Shown: positions 34,799 through 47,600 of the stretch, piece by piece
Layout of the letters: every line of letters starts with the position of its first letter
Numbering within the stretch: position 1 is the first letter of the stretch
From: Udeniomyces pyricola
Lineage: Eukaryota > Basidiomycota > Tremellomycetes > Cystofilobasidiales > Mrakiaceae
DNA: 64,000 nt
Direction: 5' to 3'
Assembly: GCA_039545295.1 (NCBI GenBank)
Contig: BCIK01000030.1
Span: 186,001-250,000, forward strand
Made by a program: the position numbers and the translations under genes
The notes under the pieces: generated by a model
The model's input: only the letters and a program-made list of their open reading frames with translations
Databases searched by the model: none
Told to the model about the DNA's origin: nothing

Positions 34799-37110
34799 AT
34801 GGCAGGGCCGGACATCGTCCAGACCTTCTCCGACGCCCCCTTCTTCTTCTCAAGAAAGGACATCGGCCTGCCTCAGCAGGAGGACGTCCGCGTCGGCGTC
34901 AGTCACCGCTCTCGCTCGCCCTTCTCATCACTCTCAGTCTCGCTCACCAGTTCTCACACGCCCACACTGCATCCATCTCCTTGATCTTCTTTCTTCTCAG
35001 GCTCACTCCGAACCAAACGTCAGCTACTACTTCCCAAAGGATGTCGGAGAGTATCACTATGGTGTGCGTTGGGTGCTTCAAGCCGTCTTCTTGTCTGGCC
35101 CCTTGCTGCCTGCCACGCTTCCAGTTAGTTGTCCATGGTTTGTTCCTCATGTTGCCGTCTGACTGATGAGTCCGGCTGTTGCGTTCTATTCACACCCAGG
35201 AACGACATCCGATGAAACCTCACCGTCTGACCCTGACCAATCATCTCGTCCTCGGATACGGGCTTCACAAACGCATGGACGTCTTCTCGCCCAGGGCGGC
35301 AACCAAGGACGAGCTCGAGATGTTTCACGATTCCGACTACGTCGACTTTCTCTCCAGGTTCGTCTCACAATTAACACGAAGTTTATGTAGAAACCAAGGC
35401 TTAAACAATAGATTGGTAGAACCATAGCAAAGTGGCTCTCATGCTCATCCACCTTCCTCGCCTTACCTGTCATCGCGTCGCACTCCTCACAGAGTGACTC
35501 CCTCGGCCCCGGCCTCGCTCCAAGCCCAGTTTCCTCGTTTCAACTTTGGGGACGATTGTCCTGTCTTCACTGGCCTTTACGATTTCTGCCGGCAGTATGC
35601 AGGCGCGTCTCTCGTCGCAGCGCGTAAGCTCACTCAGGGCACGACGGACATTGCCGTCAACTGGTCGGGCGGCCTTCATCATGCCAAAAAGGGCGAGGCC
35701 AGCGGGTTTTGCTACGTCAACGACATTGTTCTTGCCATCATAGAGCTCCTCAGGTGAGTGCTTGAGATGGTGTAGACTTTTGGGGCTTCCAAGGTCAGAT
35801 CTCGTTTTCGTCGAGACCGACCAGGCAGCTCCGGCGCGTCGTTTCCCGTAGACTGACCACAGCTCGCCTGGGACTGACTCTTTTCTCTACCTTGATCTCC
35901 TTGTTGCTACAACCAGACATCATCCCCGTGTACTCTACATTGACATTGACATACATCACGGTGATGGTGTCCAGGAAGCCTTCTATCAATCGAACCGCGT
36001 ACTCACCGTTTCGTTCCACAAGTACTCGGGCGACTTCTTCCCCGGAACGGGCGCCGTCGACGAGATTGGCAACGGCCTTGGCAAGTACTTTTCCCTGAAT
36101 GTGCCACTCCAAGATGGTATCGACGACGAGAGTTACATTCAACTCTTCAAGGCCGTCATGGAGCCGACAATCACGACGTTCCGTCCGTCTAGCATCGTAC
36201 TCCAATGCGGGGCGGACAGTTTGGGCTGCGACCGACTGGGAGCGTTCAACCTGAGTATCGCTGCTCACGGCGAGTGCGTCAAGTTTATCAAGTCGTTCGG
36301 ATTGCCACTACTGGTTGTTGGAGGTGGAGGTTACACAATCCGGTGAGTTAGAATGCCGTTGGCTCTGTCGAGCGAAGGACGCGATCCAGCCATGCCGACT
36401 GCCTTGATGAGTCGCTTGTCGGGCCTGGATTATGTTTGTTTTTTCTACCCCTCATCTCACTCACAGCATGCAAATCTCCATCGCTTGTCTTTTGCCTTCT
36501 CCTCCTCCCTCGTCTTTTTTTGTTACTTGCTTCCAGAAACGTCTCTCGCTGTTGGGCTTACGAAACCTCCATCCTTACTGGTACCAACGTTCCCGATGAG
36601 CTCCCTTCAACTCCGTACGATTCCTTCTTCCATCCCGACTACAAGCTTCACCCACCCCTCACCGGTCGCGTCGACAACCTCAACACTCGGGCCTCCCTCG
36701 AGCGGATCCGCGTGTCGATCCGGGAGAAGCTACGGTTCATGAACGGAGCGCCTTCGGTCCAGATGCAGGAGATCCCTCCGGACCTCATGGGTTGGTTGGA
36801 AGCGGAAGAGAGGAATGCGGAAGAGAAGGAGGAGGAGAGGAAGAACCGAGAAGGAGGTAAGGCCGTTGGGGACGAGCGCAAAAAGGACGGGCACAAGGCG
36901 AGGAACGAGTTCTTTGATGGAGAAGGAGATGGAGAGAGGGATAAGGATATGGTCGGTGGAGGAGTTGCTAAAGGTAGTGGAAAGAGACCGGTCTTGGGCG
37001 GTGGAGGGGGTGGCAATGGAGTCATTACAGGTGGTGGTGCAAGCGGTGCTAAGCCAAAGGGCAGGTCAAAGTCCAAGGCCGCTGTTACTGCTGCTACCAA
37101 CGCCGAATGA
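34799..37110 (+). CDS. HOS2: class I histone deacetylase, HOS2 type
   Basis: Zinc-dependent removal of acetyl groups from histone tails, in yeasts within the Set3 complex. Exons: 34799-34897, 35001-35063, 35200-35357, 35493-35753, 35917-36342, 36537-37110; 526 residues. The catalytic domain begins [20 protein letters not shown] and [17 protein letters not shown]. The active site includes [20 protein letters not shown], the zinc-binding [15 protein letters not shown] and the second Asp in [37 protein letters not shown] closes it. The NVSRCW form points to HOS2/HDAC3 rather than RPD3. [20 protein letters not shown] follows, then a charged tail of about 100 residues with Glu/Lys and Gly runs. 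Exon 1 ([10 protein letters not shown]...) is the least certain part: it was chosen because GTCAGT follows in phase 0. Confidence 0.95.
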
Positions 37111-38045
37111 TGAATTCTAGGATAGTCGAGGGTTCTTGAGAAGTTGAGTGGTTGAGAAAGGAGTAAAGTCAGAGGGGGAGGGGGGTTGTTTAACAAGGGT
37201 CCGACTGTGGTGTTGAAGGGTCCCCGATGATTTACTGTTTGTTTTCGTTTCCCTCTATTACTTTTCAACCTTCGATCTTTTTCCTTTCTTTTACATTGTA
37301 TTTGTGAGCAATGATTTTAATTTTAATTTTTTTTTGATATTCTCTCCGCTCTGTCACTTTTGAGTTTGAGTGACCAGTCAATCGTGTGTGCGATCATGTT
37401 TATGGACCCCCACTGGCGTGATTCTCGACAGCTTGACTAGCTGATCGACGTGGCTCGATCTGAACTGATGTCAGCCTCACAGCTTACGGAAGCTATGTTC
37501 AACAGACATGTCTGATTCCGCCGACCAGGGCTAGGCCCACACGTTATGAAACGCAGAAAAGGAGTAGGAAACGCCGCGCGAGAACAATGTCGAATATCTC
37601 GCGTCAGCGCCTCCATCTGAAGCTGAACGCGTGCTGAACGCCACCGGCCGACGCGTCGCTAACGTCGATTCCCTTTCTTCTTATCCTTGCCATCGAATGT
37701 TGTCTAGCTTGCATTGACCGCCTCAAACGCCGCCTTTGTTCCACTGACCAACGTTGTTATCCTTTCCCTCGAGGGTCTTTCTGTCGCCGGTCTCCCGATG
37801 AAAGAAAAGGCCTGAAGGACCTTGAGTTTGACCTTGATCTACCATCAACCGCAACCCTTCGCCTTTCCTTCAACGTCTCATTTCTCTTCTGATCAACCTC
37901 CTTACGCGTAGCCGGTCTATCGCTCCCCCACAGGCTCATCCAGCAATCCTACATCCCAGATCCATACCAATCCGACCCATCACTCAACCAACCAAACCGC
38001 TTTCCCTCCCCTGCCATCTCCACCGAAATCATCTCGTTTGCCAAT
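37111..38045. other. intergenic region between HOS2 and the GPI-type protein
   Basis: No gene. After the HOS2 stop comes a T-rich 3' UTR-like stretch with a T-run (37327-37336); the second half is the presumed promoter and 5' leader of the gene starting at 38046, becoming C/T-rich toward the ATG. Confidence 0.5.
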
Positions 38046-39247
38046 ATGTCGCCTCGTCTTTTCTCTTCACCTGTGCTTCTTACCCTCTCCAGTCTTGCCT
38101 TCGTCCTCACTTCTCTCTCGCTACTTCCCATGGCTCGAGCCTGTAAGCCCATTCCCATCTTGCCGAATCTGATGCGCTTTTCTTCCACTCACTCCCCTCC
38201 CTATGAACCTCTGAGGTCTGCATCATCACGCTCAACGGTCCCTTTGATCTCTTCATTTTTAGCTCCGACAACAATTCCTTCCAAGTACCTTTCTTCCGGT
38301 TGGTCTGGCCATGCCAAACGCTCTGGAACGTCCCTCGGAATGTCCTCGACGAGTTGGCTCTACCCTTTCGACGCCCAAGACGTCCTCGCCACGGGTTGTC
38401 GGGAGATCTGTCAGCCGTTCACGGCCCTTAACGTCGTGAGTCTTGTCATGTTTGGGAAGAGTTTATAGTATCAGTGGGAAACTGCAGTTTTTGATCACAC
38501 TTGAGAATTCACTCACTGACCACAAATATGGCTTCCTTGATTATCCCTTCCGCGCTCTCCATATCAATCTCGATCCTCCTCGATTTATTCGTCTATCCAT
38601 TCCCCTTCCCTCCGCCCCAAAAACAAACAAATAGACATGTGGCGCCAACTACTTTCTTCCTGCGTGCAATATCTGCTCGACTGCCGGACTCGATGCCTAC
38701 CTCAGTTGCGCCCTCTGTTGGACCGATGGTGCTCAGTCTACACCCTCAACGACAACGAAAGGCGATGATCTGGAGCAAGTCTCCCAAGCACTCTCCAGTG
38801 CGTTTTTTTTTCTTCTTCTTTCTTGGGTTTCTTTCTGTCTTCTCGGATACGTGTCGTGGTTCTGTCCTCGACCCCGATGAGACAAAGATAAGGAAGAAAT
38901 CAAGAGAGCAGACACTCAACTTCGATCGTCTTTCTTCTTGTTTCCTTTGTTTGTCTTTCCTCCCCTCCGCCCATCCGTCTTTTTTCATCGTGTCATGTCT
39001 CGCAGAGATGGAAAATCGATGCACATCCTATACCCGAACGGCTCTCCCTTCGAGTTTCCAAGTTGAGAATCTCACGTCCGCCATGACGACTTATTCCAGC
39101 CGTACTGCCACTATCATCTCGACCTCTTCTACTTCTGCTGGTACGCCCACCGTCGGCCCACAGTTGCGCTCTGGTTATACCCAATTCCCCCTGGTGTTCG
39201 TTTCTGTTGGCTCGTTGCTCCTTCATTTCTGGTTTATCTCCTATTAG
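38046..39247 (+). CDS. cysteine-rich secreted protein with GPI-anchor signal
   Basis: Predicted surface protein; function unknown. Exons: 38046-38142, 38263-38435, 38635-38797, 39006-39247; 224 residues. The N terminus (MSPRLFSSPVLLTLSSLAFV, then LTSLSLLPMARA) is a strong signal peptide. The core has regularly spaced cysteines: GCREICQPFTALN, TCGANYFLPACNICST and YLSCALC, with one more in ENRCTSY. The C-terminal third is Ser/Thr-rich (STSSTSAGTPTV) and ends in a hydrophobic run, PLVFVSVGSLLLHFWFISY, directly at the stop, the arrangement of a GPI-anchor signal. The reading of exon 2 is slightly uncertain because a second frame is also open there. Such serine-stalked cysteine-rich wall proteins are common in basidiomycetes, but I recognise no named family. 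Confidence 0.75.
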
Positions 39248-40266
39248 GTCTTTTCCTCTATTGCTTGCTTGCTTTTTCTTTTTCTTTTTGCGCAGCCGTA
39301 TCGCGCACGACACGACGACGCTTTCATGTGTTTTGTTCTGTTTCGTTTAGTTTCTATGCGCCTTTGTTCCTTTGTGTTTGTACGACCCTCGACAGTGCTT
39401 ATTTCTCGACGGTACCCCTCAATTCTCTCCCCCTTCCCAACCTCACCTGTTTTCTTCTTTCTCTTCTCTGAGTCTTCAGTACCTAGTTCCAGCACGTACC
39501 CCCAACACCCTCCCCCCCTCTTAAATCCGCGCGCTTCGTTTTTCATGCTTCTCTCAGCTTTTCTCGTTTAGATTTAACAGTCTGCCCAGTCTTGCCACCT
39601 TACCATCTCTTCAGTTTTCATCTTCTTCTTCTTCTTCTTTGTTTTGTCCCTTCGTTCGTTCGTTCGTTCGTTTGTTCCATCGACGTCTTTCCTCATTGTC
39701 TCGCCAGCACATCCCCTTTTCAGACCTTTCTTTACCGGAAGAGAAAATAGAATGCAAGTCGACACCGGTCGGATTGAGTGCGTTATATCGATTCCACGAG
39801 CACGGAAGCACGGAAGCATCTTAGGACGTCGATACGATGTGAAAGCATGTATGTCACTAGATCCATTGAACAACGATATAAACTTTCATTCCATCCAATG
39901 ACCGCGCGAATCCCAACACGGGCTCTTAGATCTTATCACGATGTTAATCCCCCCCCCCCTTTCCTCTTCCCTTTCCTCGATCCGTTCTAGAACGCGTTAT
40001 TTGATCACCATCCAAGCATCTTGATTCGAATCCCCCCCCCCCCCCCACCCCTTTCCAAGTGCCCTCACGCGCGCGCGTATGACAAAGTCCAATCCGCCGG
40101 CCACGTCGAGAAGCCTCATTGACAAGGATCCGAAAACCTTCGTCTATGATCGATGAAGGGGAAGAGCGGAGGGAGGGGGGGGGGGAACCCGGCCGGAAGA
40201 AGAGGTTTAAAGTGATGGGTGAAGGAATGTGACGAGCTGAGATGGTTGATGGATAGTTTTGAATCA
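39248..40266. other. convergent intergenic region with simple repeats
   Basis: No gene. It contains a CTT repeat (39620-39638), a TTCG tetranucleotide repeat (39651-39671), and C-runs at 39952-39961 and 40032-40047. The 3' UTRs of the GPI-type gene and SPC1 presumably meet here. Confidence 0.55.
39651..39671. repeat. TTCG tetranucleotide repeat
   Basis: Five tandem copies of TTCG, preceded by a CTT-rich stretch. Confidence 0.9.
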
Positions 40267-41090
40267 TCAAGGTTTCGTCCAAGAGAACGGATGACGGTTG
40301 TACATCGGCCAGGCAGGGACGATGATCTGTACGGAACCGAAAAAAAATAAGAGAAAAAAAGAAAGAAAAAGGAATATGAAGAGAAGAAAAAACGAAACGA
40401 AACGAAACAAGACATTAGAACGACCGAAGAAAGAGAAAGACAGGGGAAGAACAGATGGATGAATGAACGGATGGATATGATAGCGGACTGACCCCTAGCG
40501 TGAGCAAGACACCCAAGAGGTAAACTGCCAGCGTCATTCGAATGTCTTGAGCGATGTATCCAACGACGAACGCGAGGACCTGTTTGATTCCCCGACGGAC
40601 GAATGGGCCAGAGGCAAAGATAAGGGGGGGGGGGGGGGGGAGGAAGTAGTATGGATGGAGGGTTGTTTGGTTGTTGGACGCGTTGGGGGGGGGGGGGGGG
40701 GNNNNNNNNNNNNNNNNNNNNNNNNNNNNNNNNNNNNNNNNNNNNNNNGGGGCGATGGGGATGGATGCGGACATGGGAGCTCGGAACGATGGGAGGATTA
40801 CGTACTGCCGAAGGAACAAGTAGACGAAGACTGAGTTTTTCGGCATCTTGCTGACCGGCAAAGTCCTGTGGGGGAAAGGAGCGAGGGCGACGACAATGAG
40901 CGCAGAGAGAGAGAGAGAGACAGGGGGGTTGGTTAGTGTGTCCGCAAGCGGGGGTGATGGACGTGAGAGATGACAGACGGAGAGAGAGACTCGGGTTGAA
41001 GGCGTTGATCTAATGGGTGGATATGCCTTAAATGGGACGAACCGTTTTTCCTTCAAGGGAACGGTTGATCTTGGTCCGGATGGCGTCCAT
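40267..41090 (-). CDS. SPC1: signal peptidase complex subunit SPC1 (SPC12)
   Basis: Small two-span subunit of the ER signal peptidase complex. Exons: 41043-41090, 40806-40865, 40493-40579, 40267-40326, all in phase 0; 84 residues, typical of the family. It reads MDAIRTKINRSLEGKT, then DFAGQQDAEKLSLRLLVPSA, then a membrane hairpin (VLAFVVGYIAQDIRMTLAVY, LLGVLLTLG), and ends VPAWPMYNRHPFSWTKP, the family's P-W-P-x-Y-N-R-x-P-x-x-W motif. Intron 2 contains a 47-base run of N (40702-40748) flanked by long G-runs, so its real length is unknown, but both exon borders are intact. The start codon is 257 bases from the divergent ARO2 ATG, implying a shared promoter. Confidence 0.93.
40702..40748. other. 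sequence gap (run of N)
   Basis: 47 undetermined bases inside intron 2 of SPC1, directly after a G-run of about 17 bases (40685-40701). The gap probably marks a homopolymer that could not be resolved. Confidence 0.99.
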
Positions 41091-41347
41091 GGTGTTGGGA
41101 TTGAATTGATGGTGGGGTTGTTACGTTGTTGGTGGATTTCGGTGAGTGGGCCGACTTGTCGATCGATATGGTCGATGGACCGTGCAATGCAAGTACACAA
41201 GCGCCCAAGTGTCGATAGCCCGCAGAGACGTTGGTCGATCGGCAGGCAAATGACACATCAACTCGCTCGTCTCCTTTCATTTCTCGCTTCGTCCCATCAT
41301 CCTACGACTGCACTCATAGCTTCAACCCATCCCAGCCCTCCCCCATC

Positions 41348-43960
41348 ATGTCCACCTTTGGCTCTCTCTACCGCGTTCACACCTACGGCGAGTCTCACTG
41401 CAAGTCTGTCGGTGCCATCGTCGATGGTATCCCTCCCGTACGTCGTTCTTTAGCCTCCCTCCCTTCTTACCGAACCAACCAAATCCACTTTCTTCCGCCG
41501 AAATCCGAAAGCCCTTGTGCATGCATCCATGTGCATGACTCGATCTTTGCTTTCTCCTCTGCCTCACGTCCTGCATATACTGTATACCCTCCTGCCCAAT
41601 TTCTGACACTTTCTACCTTTGCTGCATTCTCCGTCAATATAATCACCTCGCAACCCCATCAGGGTCTCGAACTTACCGAGGAGGACATCCAGGTCCAACT
41701 CTCGAGGCGTCGTCCAGGACAGTCTGACATCACCACCCCCGTTCGTCCTCCTCTCTATTTCTACCTACTCTCATCCACCCATGATTTCCCTTCCTTCTCA
41801 AACTCATATTCGGCCCTTGTTTCGCCATTCCAATTCTCCCAACTGATTCCAACTTGCAGCGAAACGAGTACGACCTTGTCCACATCCAGTCTGGAACCGA
41901 GAATGGCGTCACGCTCGGAACGCCCATCGGTCTCCTCGTTCACAACAAGGATCAGCGACCTCATGACTATGCCGAGACGGACTTGTACCCTCGACCCAGT
42001 CACGCCGATTGGACGTACCTTGCTAAGTACGGCATCAAGGCGAGCAGTGGAGGTGGACGAAGCAGTGCTAGGGAGACCATCGGTTCGTTTGCCCCGATAT
42101 TTCCCCAAAATCCAGGCTTTGAGGCCAAAAACGATTGTATCCCTTTCTCTAACCCAATTTACGTCTCTTTTTCTTCTTTATTCGCACGCTTGAATGTCAT
42201 CGTTCTTTTGCTTGTCATTTTTTTTTAACAGGTCGAGTTGCCGCCGGAGCTATCGCCGAAAAGTACTTGCTGAAAGCGCACGGCATCGAAATCGTCGCGT
42301 TCGTCTCTTCCGTCGGCAAAGTCCACCTGCCTTCGTTCGACGCCGCGACCTCAATCGACGACGACAAAGACGAGGAGCCGTTGAGCAAGGAATACGTCCA
42401 GCTTCTCAAGACTATTTCGAGGGAGGAGGTCGACAAGGAGATGGTCCGATGCCCCAACAGGGAGATTGCCCAGAAGATGGAGGATGTAAGTCTATTCTTT
42501 TGCATATATCCTCGTTCCCAACCCCTACTCTTCTCCAAACAAACAACATACACGTTCGAAACCTCAAAGTAAAATAACACTACTGAAAATAAATATGGAT
42601 TTGTTGTCTCTGATCTCGTTTCTCTCATGGGTTTCGTACAGAACATCCGAAAAGCCAAGACTGCCCAGGACTCGCTCGGAGGAACCGTTACTTGCGTCAT
42701 TCGAAACGTCCCCTCGGGTGTGAGTGTCTCTGATACAGTCTTTGATCGAATCTGTGCGTCTGCTTCTTCAAGCTTGACATGAACTGATTGGACATGGCTT
42801 TGCCATCATCTTGGCGTTTCCTCGGAATCCCCCCATTTGTTGCGCGCTCTTCAATGTCCTTTATTGCTCCCCCTGCTTTCTTCTCTCACCTCTCAGCTCG
42901 GCGAGCCTTGCTTCGACAAGCTCGAGGCTCTCCTCGCGCACGCCATGCTTTCCATCCCTTCGACCAAGGCGTTTGAGGTTGGGTCAGGATTCCGAGGTAC
43001 CGAGGTCCGAGGATCCAACCACAACGACATGTTTGTCGAGGGTCAGGATGGCAAGCTCAAGTGGGTTCATCACTTGCATTTCATGTTTCCTTCCTCTGAT
43101 ACGTGTGTGTGAGGACATGTGAGTACTATGCCCTCAAACAGACGTCTGACTGGTTTCTCGCTCTTTGTTCTCTTCCTTTCTGCGTCGTCTCGGCATCCAT
43201 TTTTCTTCTCGTGCGTGATGTATGGGTTTGGGTTGACGTTTTTAGCACTCTCACTAACTGGTCGGGAGGTATCCAAGGCGGTATCACCAACGGCGAGGAC
43301 ATTTACTTCCGGTTCGTTCTTGGTCTTCCAATCTCTCTCTCTCTCTCTTCCTTTCTTCCCCTTCCTTTTGGCCCGTCATGCTTCCGCTCTCGTTGACTTC
43401 ACTTCATGTGGAACACTGTTCTGAGCTTTCATCTGTTTCTGACTTGTCGTTATCTCGATTCTCTTCCTTTCGTTCTTCATTCGACGATCCTCCTTCCTCC
43501 CCTCCCCCCTTCCTCTCCTTTCACCTCATTTTGCCCTTTTCCCCTGCTTACCCAACCAATCACCTCTGGCCCTTCTCCGCATCCCTCTGATACCTCTTGT
43601 ATGTTTTCTTCGGAACAGTGTCGGATTCAAGCCCCCAGCGACCATCGGTCAGGGTCAGCCGACGGCCAAGTACGATGGAACCGCCGGTGTGCTCGAGGCT
43701 AAAGGTCGACACGATCCGTGCGTCGTTCCTCGGTAAGTGCTTCTTGACTTGCCCCCCCCCCCCCCCCCCTTTTTCCTCCTCTCTCTCTTCCCTTGCTCTC
43801 TTTATCTCTCTCTCTCTGCTCCAGTTCGGGTGTTTTCCCGTGACGAAATTGGATAGGTTTCGTAGGAGTGGTAATGGCTTCCCCTCTGAATCCGTCTTGA
43901 CTTTTTTTTCCCCTTGTTTCTCCTCTTGAATCTTTTTACGCTCCAATCCAACTACCTTAT

Positions 43961-44008
<48 letters not shown>

Positions 44009-44269
44009 TTCATCCTCTCTCTTTTCACACATCTTCTTCCCCCCTCGGTCCCGACGTTCCCCTCTTTCCTGCTTTCTTTCCCCAGTGCCGTGCCCATCGT
44101 CGAATCCATGGCGGCCATGGTCCTGATGGACGCTTTGCTCATCCAGGCGTCTCGAACGGCCACGGCGAACCTCTTGCCGCCCATTACGACGTTGCCTCCG
44201 ACGATGGTCATGCCCGGCATGGGCAAGCACCATGGACTCGGAAGTAAAGGTCCCACCGGAGACGAGTAA
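41348..44269 (+). CDS. ARO2: chorismate synthase
   Basis: Last step of the shikimate pathway: 5-enolpyruvylshikimate-3-phosphate to chorismate, requiring reduced flavin. Nine exons: 41348-41437, 41663-41740, 41860-42082, 42232-42485, 42642-42719, 42897-43060, 43247-43312, 43619-43732, 44086-44269; 416 residues. Signature regions: [20 protein letters not shown] near the start (signature 1 with the active-site His), [56 protein letters not shown] (signature 2), [38 protein letters not shown] (signature 3), then [11 protein letters not shown] and [13 protein letters not shown]. Three of its eight introns start GTTCGT. Intron 8 contains a 15-17 nt C-run and a 47-nt C-run. No N-terminal targeting sequence; fungal enzymes are cytosolic. 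Confidence 0.98.
43962..44008. repeat. 47-nt poly-C tract
   Basis: Uninterrupted run of C on the plus strand inside intron 8 of ARO2, ending about 77 bases before the acceptor. The exact length may be affected by sequencing. Confidence 0.9.
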
Positions 44270-44643
44270 AAAAAAAAATGGGGGGGGGGATAAATGGCCG
44301 TTGAGATTAGTCTTGAGGGGGAGGGGAAGGGAGTGAATGAAAAAGAAAAGGAATGGAATAGGGGTAATTAGAAGAATAGGTTCATGCCGATATGCATCGA
44401 GCTCATGGCAAAATATCAGTCCTGTGGTAATTTCATAGACTTGCTTTGACTCTGATGAAAAAAAAAAAAACTTGATCTGCCTTTGCTCGAAAGTACACCA
44501 AAGTATATATCATCCATACATCTCAGCTCAGTGTCAATCACTTGCTATTTCCTTTCATCCGGTCATCACATCTCCGATTATTCTACCTTATCCTCATCCT
44601 CTCTCCCCTTCGCACCTCCCTCCCCCCTTCCCCCCCCCTCCCT
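44270..44643. other. convergent 3' region of ARO2 and the bestrophin-family gene
   Basis: No gene. It starts with A- and G-runs after the ARO2 stop (44268-44289), has an A-run at 44458-44470, and becomes C/T-rich toward the other stop. Confidence 0.55.
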
Positions 44644-47600
44644 CTAAACTGCAAATACATCATCGTCATCTTGACCCTCGGGTAAGCGAGCGATGATATA
44701 ATCGCCCTCGACGCGAAGTTCGGCGCATTCAATATCGAGCGGAAGGTCGTTTGGGTCCGCACCGAATGGGTTCTCGACTTCGGCCGCGATGCCTTCGACA
44801 CCCATCATGACGAACGCGACGACTGGAGAGAAGAGGCCGGAAAACCATGCAAAACCAAGGAAGGAGGGAATGGGTCGGTTAACGTTTGTAAGGAAGGGTA
44901 GGGTAGAAAAGGGTCATCAAGATTCAGTCAATTTGGGTTAAGGCTGATCGATTCAAGATGAATCTGTTCCAACTCTACCCTATCTCGCCCATCTCATGAG
45001 AGGACAAGACGACGTCTCTCTCTCATCCGAGCTTTTTTTTTTCAGAAGAGAGGGTCACGCGGAAATTTGCTGTCGTACTTACGGCTGACGATAGGGATCA
45101 CGAGCCATCCGAGGTCATCAATCAACACGAGCGGCAACGCAAATAGATACAAGCTGACGGATTGTTTGAGGTGGATCCCAAACAGAGGTGGGAGTGGAGT
45201 CCTGTGCATAAAAAAAAAGAACAAGGATCCCATGTGAACAGCGAAAAGAAAACGTTGAGTATCTAGCGCTGTTTCAATGAAAAACAGATCTCTGGATGCA
45301 ATGGGGTCGTGTATAAGAAGACGGCTTTGAGAAGTCAGTCAAGCAGTCTTGGGTTTTCTGACCTGACTACGCGTTCCATCGCTCCAAGTTGGTCGACCTT
45401 TGGATTCCAATATACGGATATTGCAAAAGGGGAGAAAAGGAGATCAGGGTTAGCAATCTTGTGCGATGGTTTGATCTTGGCGCTCAAAAGACAAATTGAT
45501 TGACGTCTCATTGAATGAAATGACGAAGAAAAATGACGAAGATTTGCCATACCATCTGTTGAATGAGAGATTGCATAGCATTGACCTAAACAAAAGAAAA
45601 GTGACAGCAGAATGAGAGCCGTACGCATACATTGATGAACCGGAAGGATTGTTTTCGTTTTGGAAGGTGTTTGACCATTTTTCTGAAGAGGGTCACATCA
45701 ACCACAGTGACCGAAGCGATAGAATTGACTTACCCCGGCAGGACCCGCTTGTTCAAGAGTTCCATCTCGTCGAAACTTGTAGATCATCCGGGACAGATCG
45801 TGAACAATGCTATCAGGGTTAGAAGACATGATTAAGAAGAAACCGAATTTAGTACGTCAGTTGGTGATCGGGTAATGATATGGTGAACGGAGAATTCTAC
45901 CAATCGAGAACCGATCTATGGACTTTTTGCACTGTATGGTTACATCAACGGCGCTAGCCACAACACGATAGGCAGCATACGGTACTCACACCAACGGAAG
46001 AGGCAAGCTAGGCATTCCTTGATTCTCATACGGACGATACTCAACCTCGAGTGCATGTAAACTTCGTCTCTTGCTCAACAAGGCCGTTCTTTCCCCATCC
46101 GCTTTACCCGGTTGAATCCCACCCGTCTTGTTGTTTTTGCCACCAAAGCGAGGCCCGCCACGCTTGGCTCGTTTTAGCTCGGCTTTGGAAGGAGCTTGAG
46201 ACTCGAGATCCGGGTTGGTTTCGTCGGAAGATTGGGTCTGAGGTACTGGGAGAGCTGGAAAGGCTGGCGATGAGATGGATAGAGGCGGAAGAGGCCCAGA
46301 TGAGGACAAAAGATGAGTCGCCCCGATCTCGTCAAACCGAGTGAAGTCTGATGGGAGGACGCCTGGGTGAACCAACGAGGAATCCAAGGACGTATCTTCA
46401 GCATCACATCATGTGGAGTACCGACGGAAATCATCCGCGGCGAGAGGCATATAGTAAGTCACCTCTAAAGTCCTCGTACGCAGTTCCACTTTCGCCTCTC
46501 AGATGATGCTTGACAGAAATCACGAACGCCGTGGTCAAGCTGTAGATCATATCAATTGGCATGGTCTATCAGCTTCTCGTCGTCCTGGCCACATCGAAAG
46601 AACATCATCTACTAGATTCCAGGCTGAGAGGATGCTCTAAGACGTACCGCAAGAACCGAACCTTTTCTTTCCTCAGCTCGTCTCGAGTCATGATCCTCTT
46701 CTCTTTGCCTCCCGACGTCTTGGTCTTTCCATTGGTCCTCGCTGGTTCTGTAGCAAGAATTCGCTCTGGCAGAGTCACTTGGATCCAAACGAGACGGGAC
46801 AAATTGCGCGAGGCCGAGAGAAGCGCCGTAAAGTCCTTTCTCCCCTCACTGTATCTTTCTGTACGAGGATACCAGACCAAAAAATCTTTGTTAGAGATCG
46901 AGTCAACTCGAGAGGAGATTCTGGTGAGGAACGGGAAATTTTACCGTAAGCACTGCCGTTTCGAAAGACGAGGAGTAGACCGACGACGATCGAAAGGAGC
47001 GGGACAACACCGTTGGAGAGTCGCAACGGCCAATCCAAGTATCGTGTCGCTGAGGCGACAAAGACCGCGAAGAGAGTGACGGAGGAGACGGGTCCAGCTA
47101 CCTTGGGAATGATCTAATTGCGTCGAGCCGAGACGGGTGATGATCAGTAATTAGCATGGGATAGGGTTGCCACCATCATGTCGTTTCCTTTTGGAAAGTA
47201 GTGGGTGGATGCAAGGGCGCAGTAGATGGCTGTGTCTTGAGCAAAGATGAGCAGTACGAACAGAACCTCGAATACGCTGTGAGATTCAATGATGGGGTAG
47301 TCGGGTCATCATCACATAGCAAGAGGGGAAAGATTGAGGAAGGGTTGATGATTATCAGATGAGCTCGGACCGTTCGTCCCATCGAGACCATCGCACGCCG
47401 TCATGAGTCGGTCGTGACAATCTCTTCTGTAGAGTGAAACTTACGATGACGTCAGGAAGCCAGGAGACATGAGCAAACGTGCGGCTTCTGGCCGCATTCT
47501 CTCGAGCCTTGACCAAAGCCTGAGGAAAGGAAGAAATCCAGTGATGAGTTAAGTGATGCCGAGCACGGTTGGGAGATCGAACAGGCTGGGCAAACAGCGA

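Noticed and set aside
43962..44008. Poly-C tract as a telomere- or centromere-like element
   Set aside because: It lies inside an intron of a conserved gene with intact flanking exons; similar shorter runs occur in many introns.
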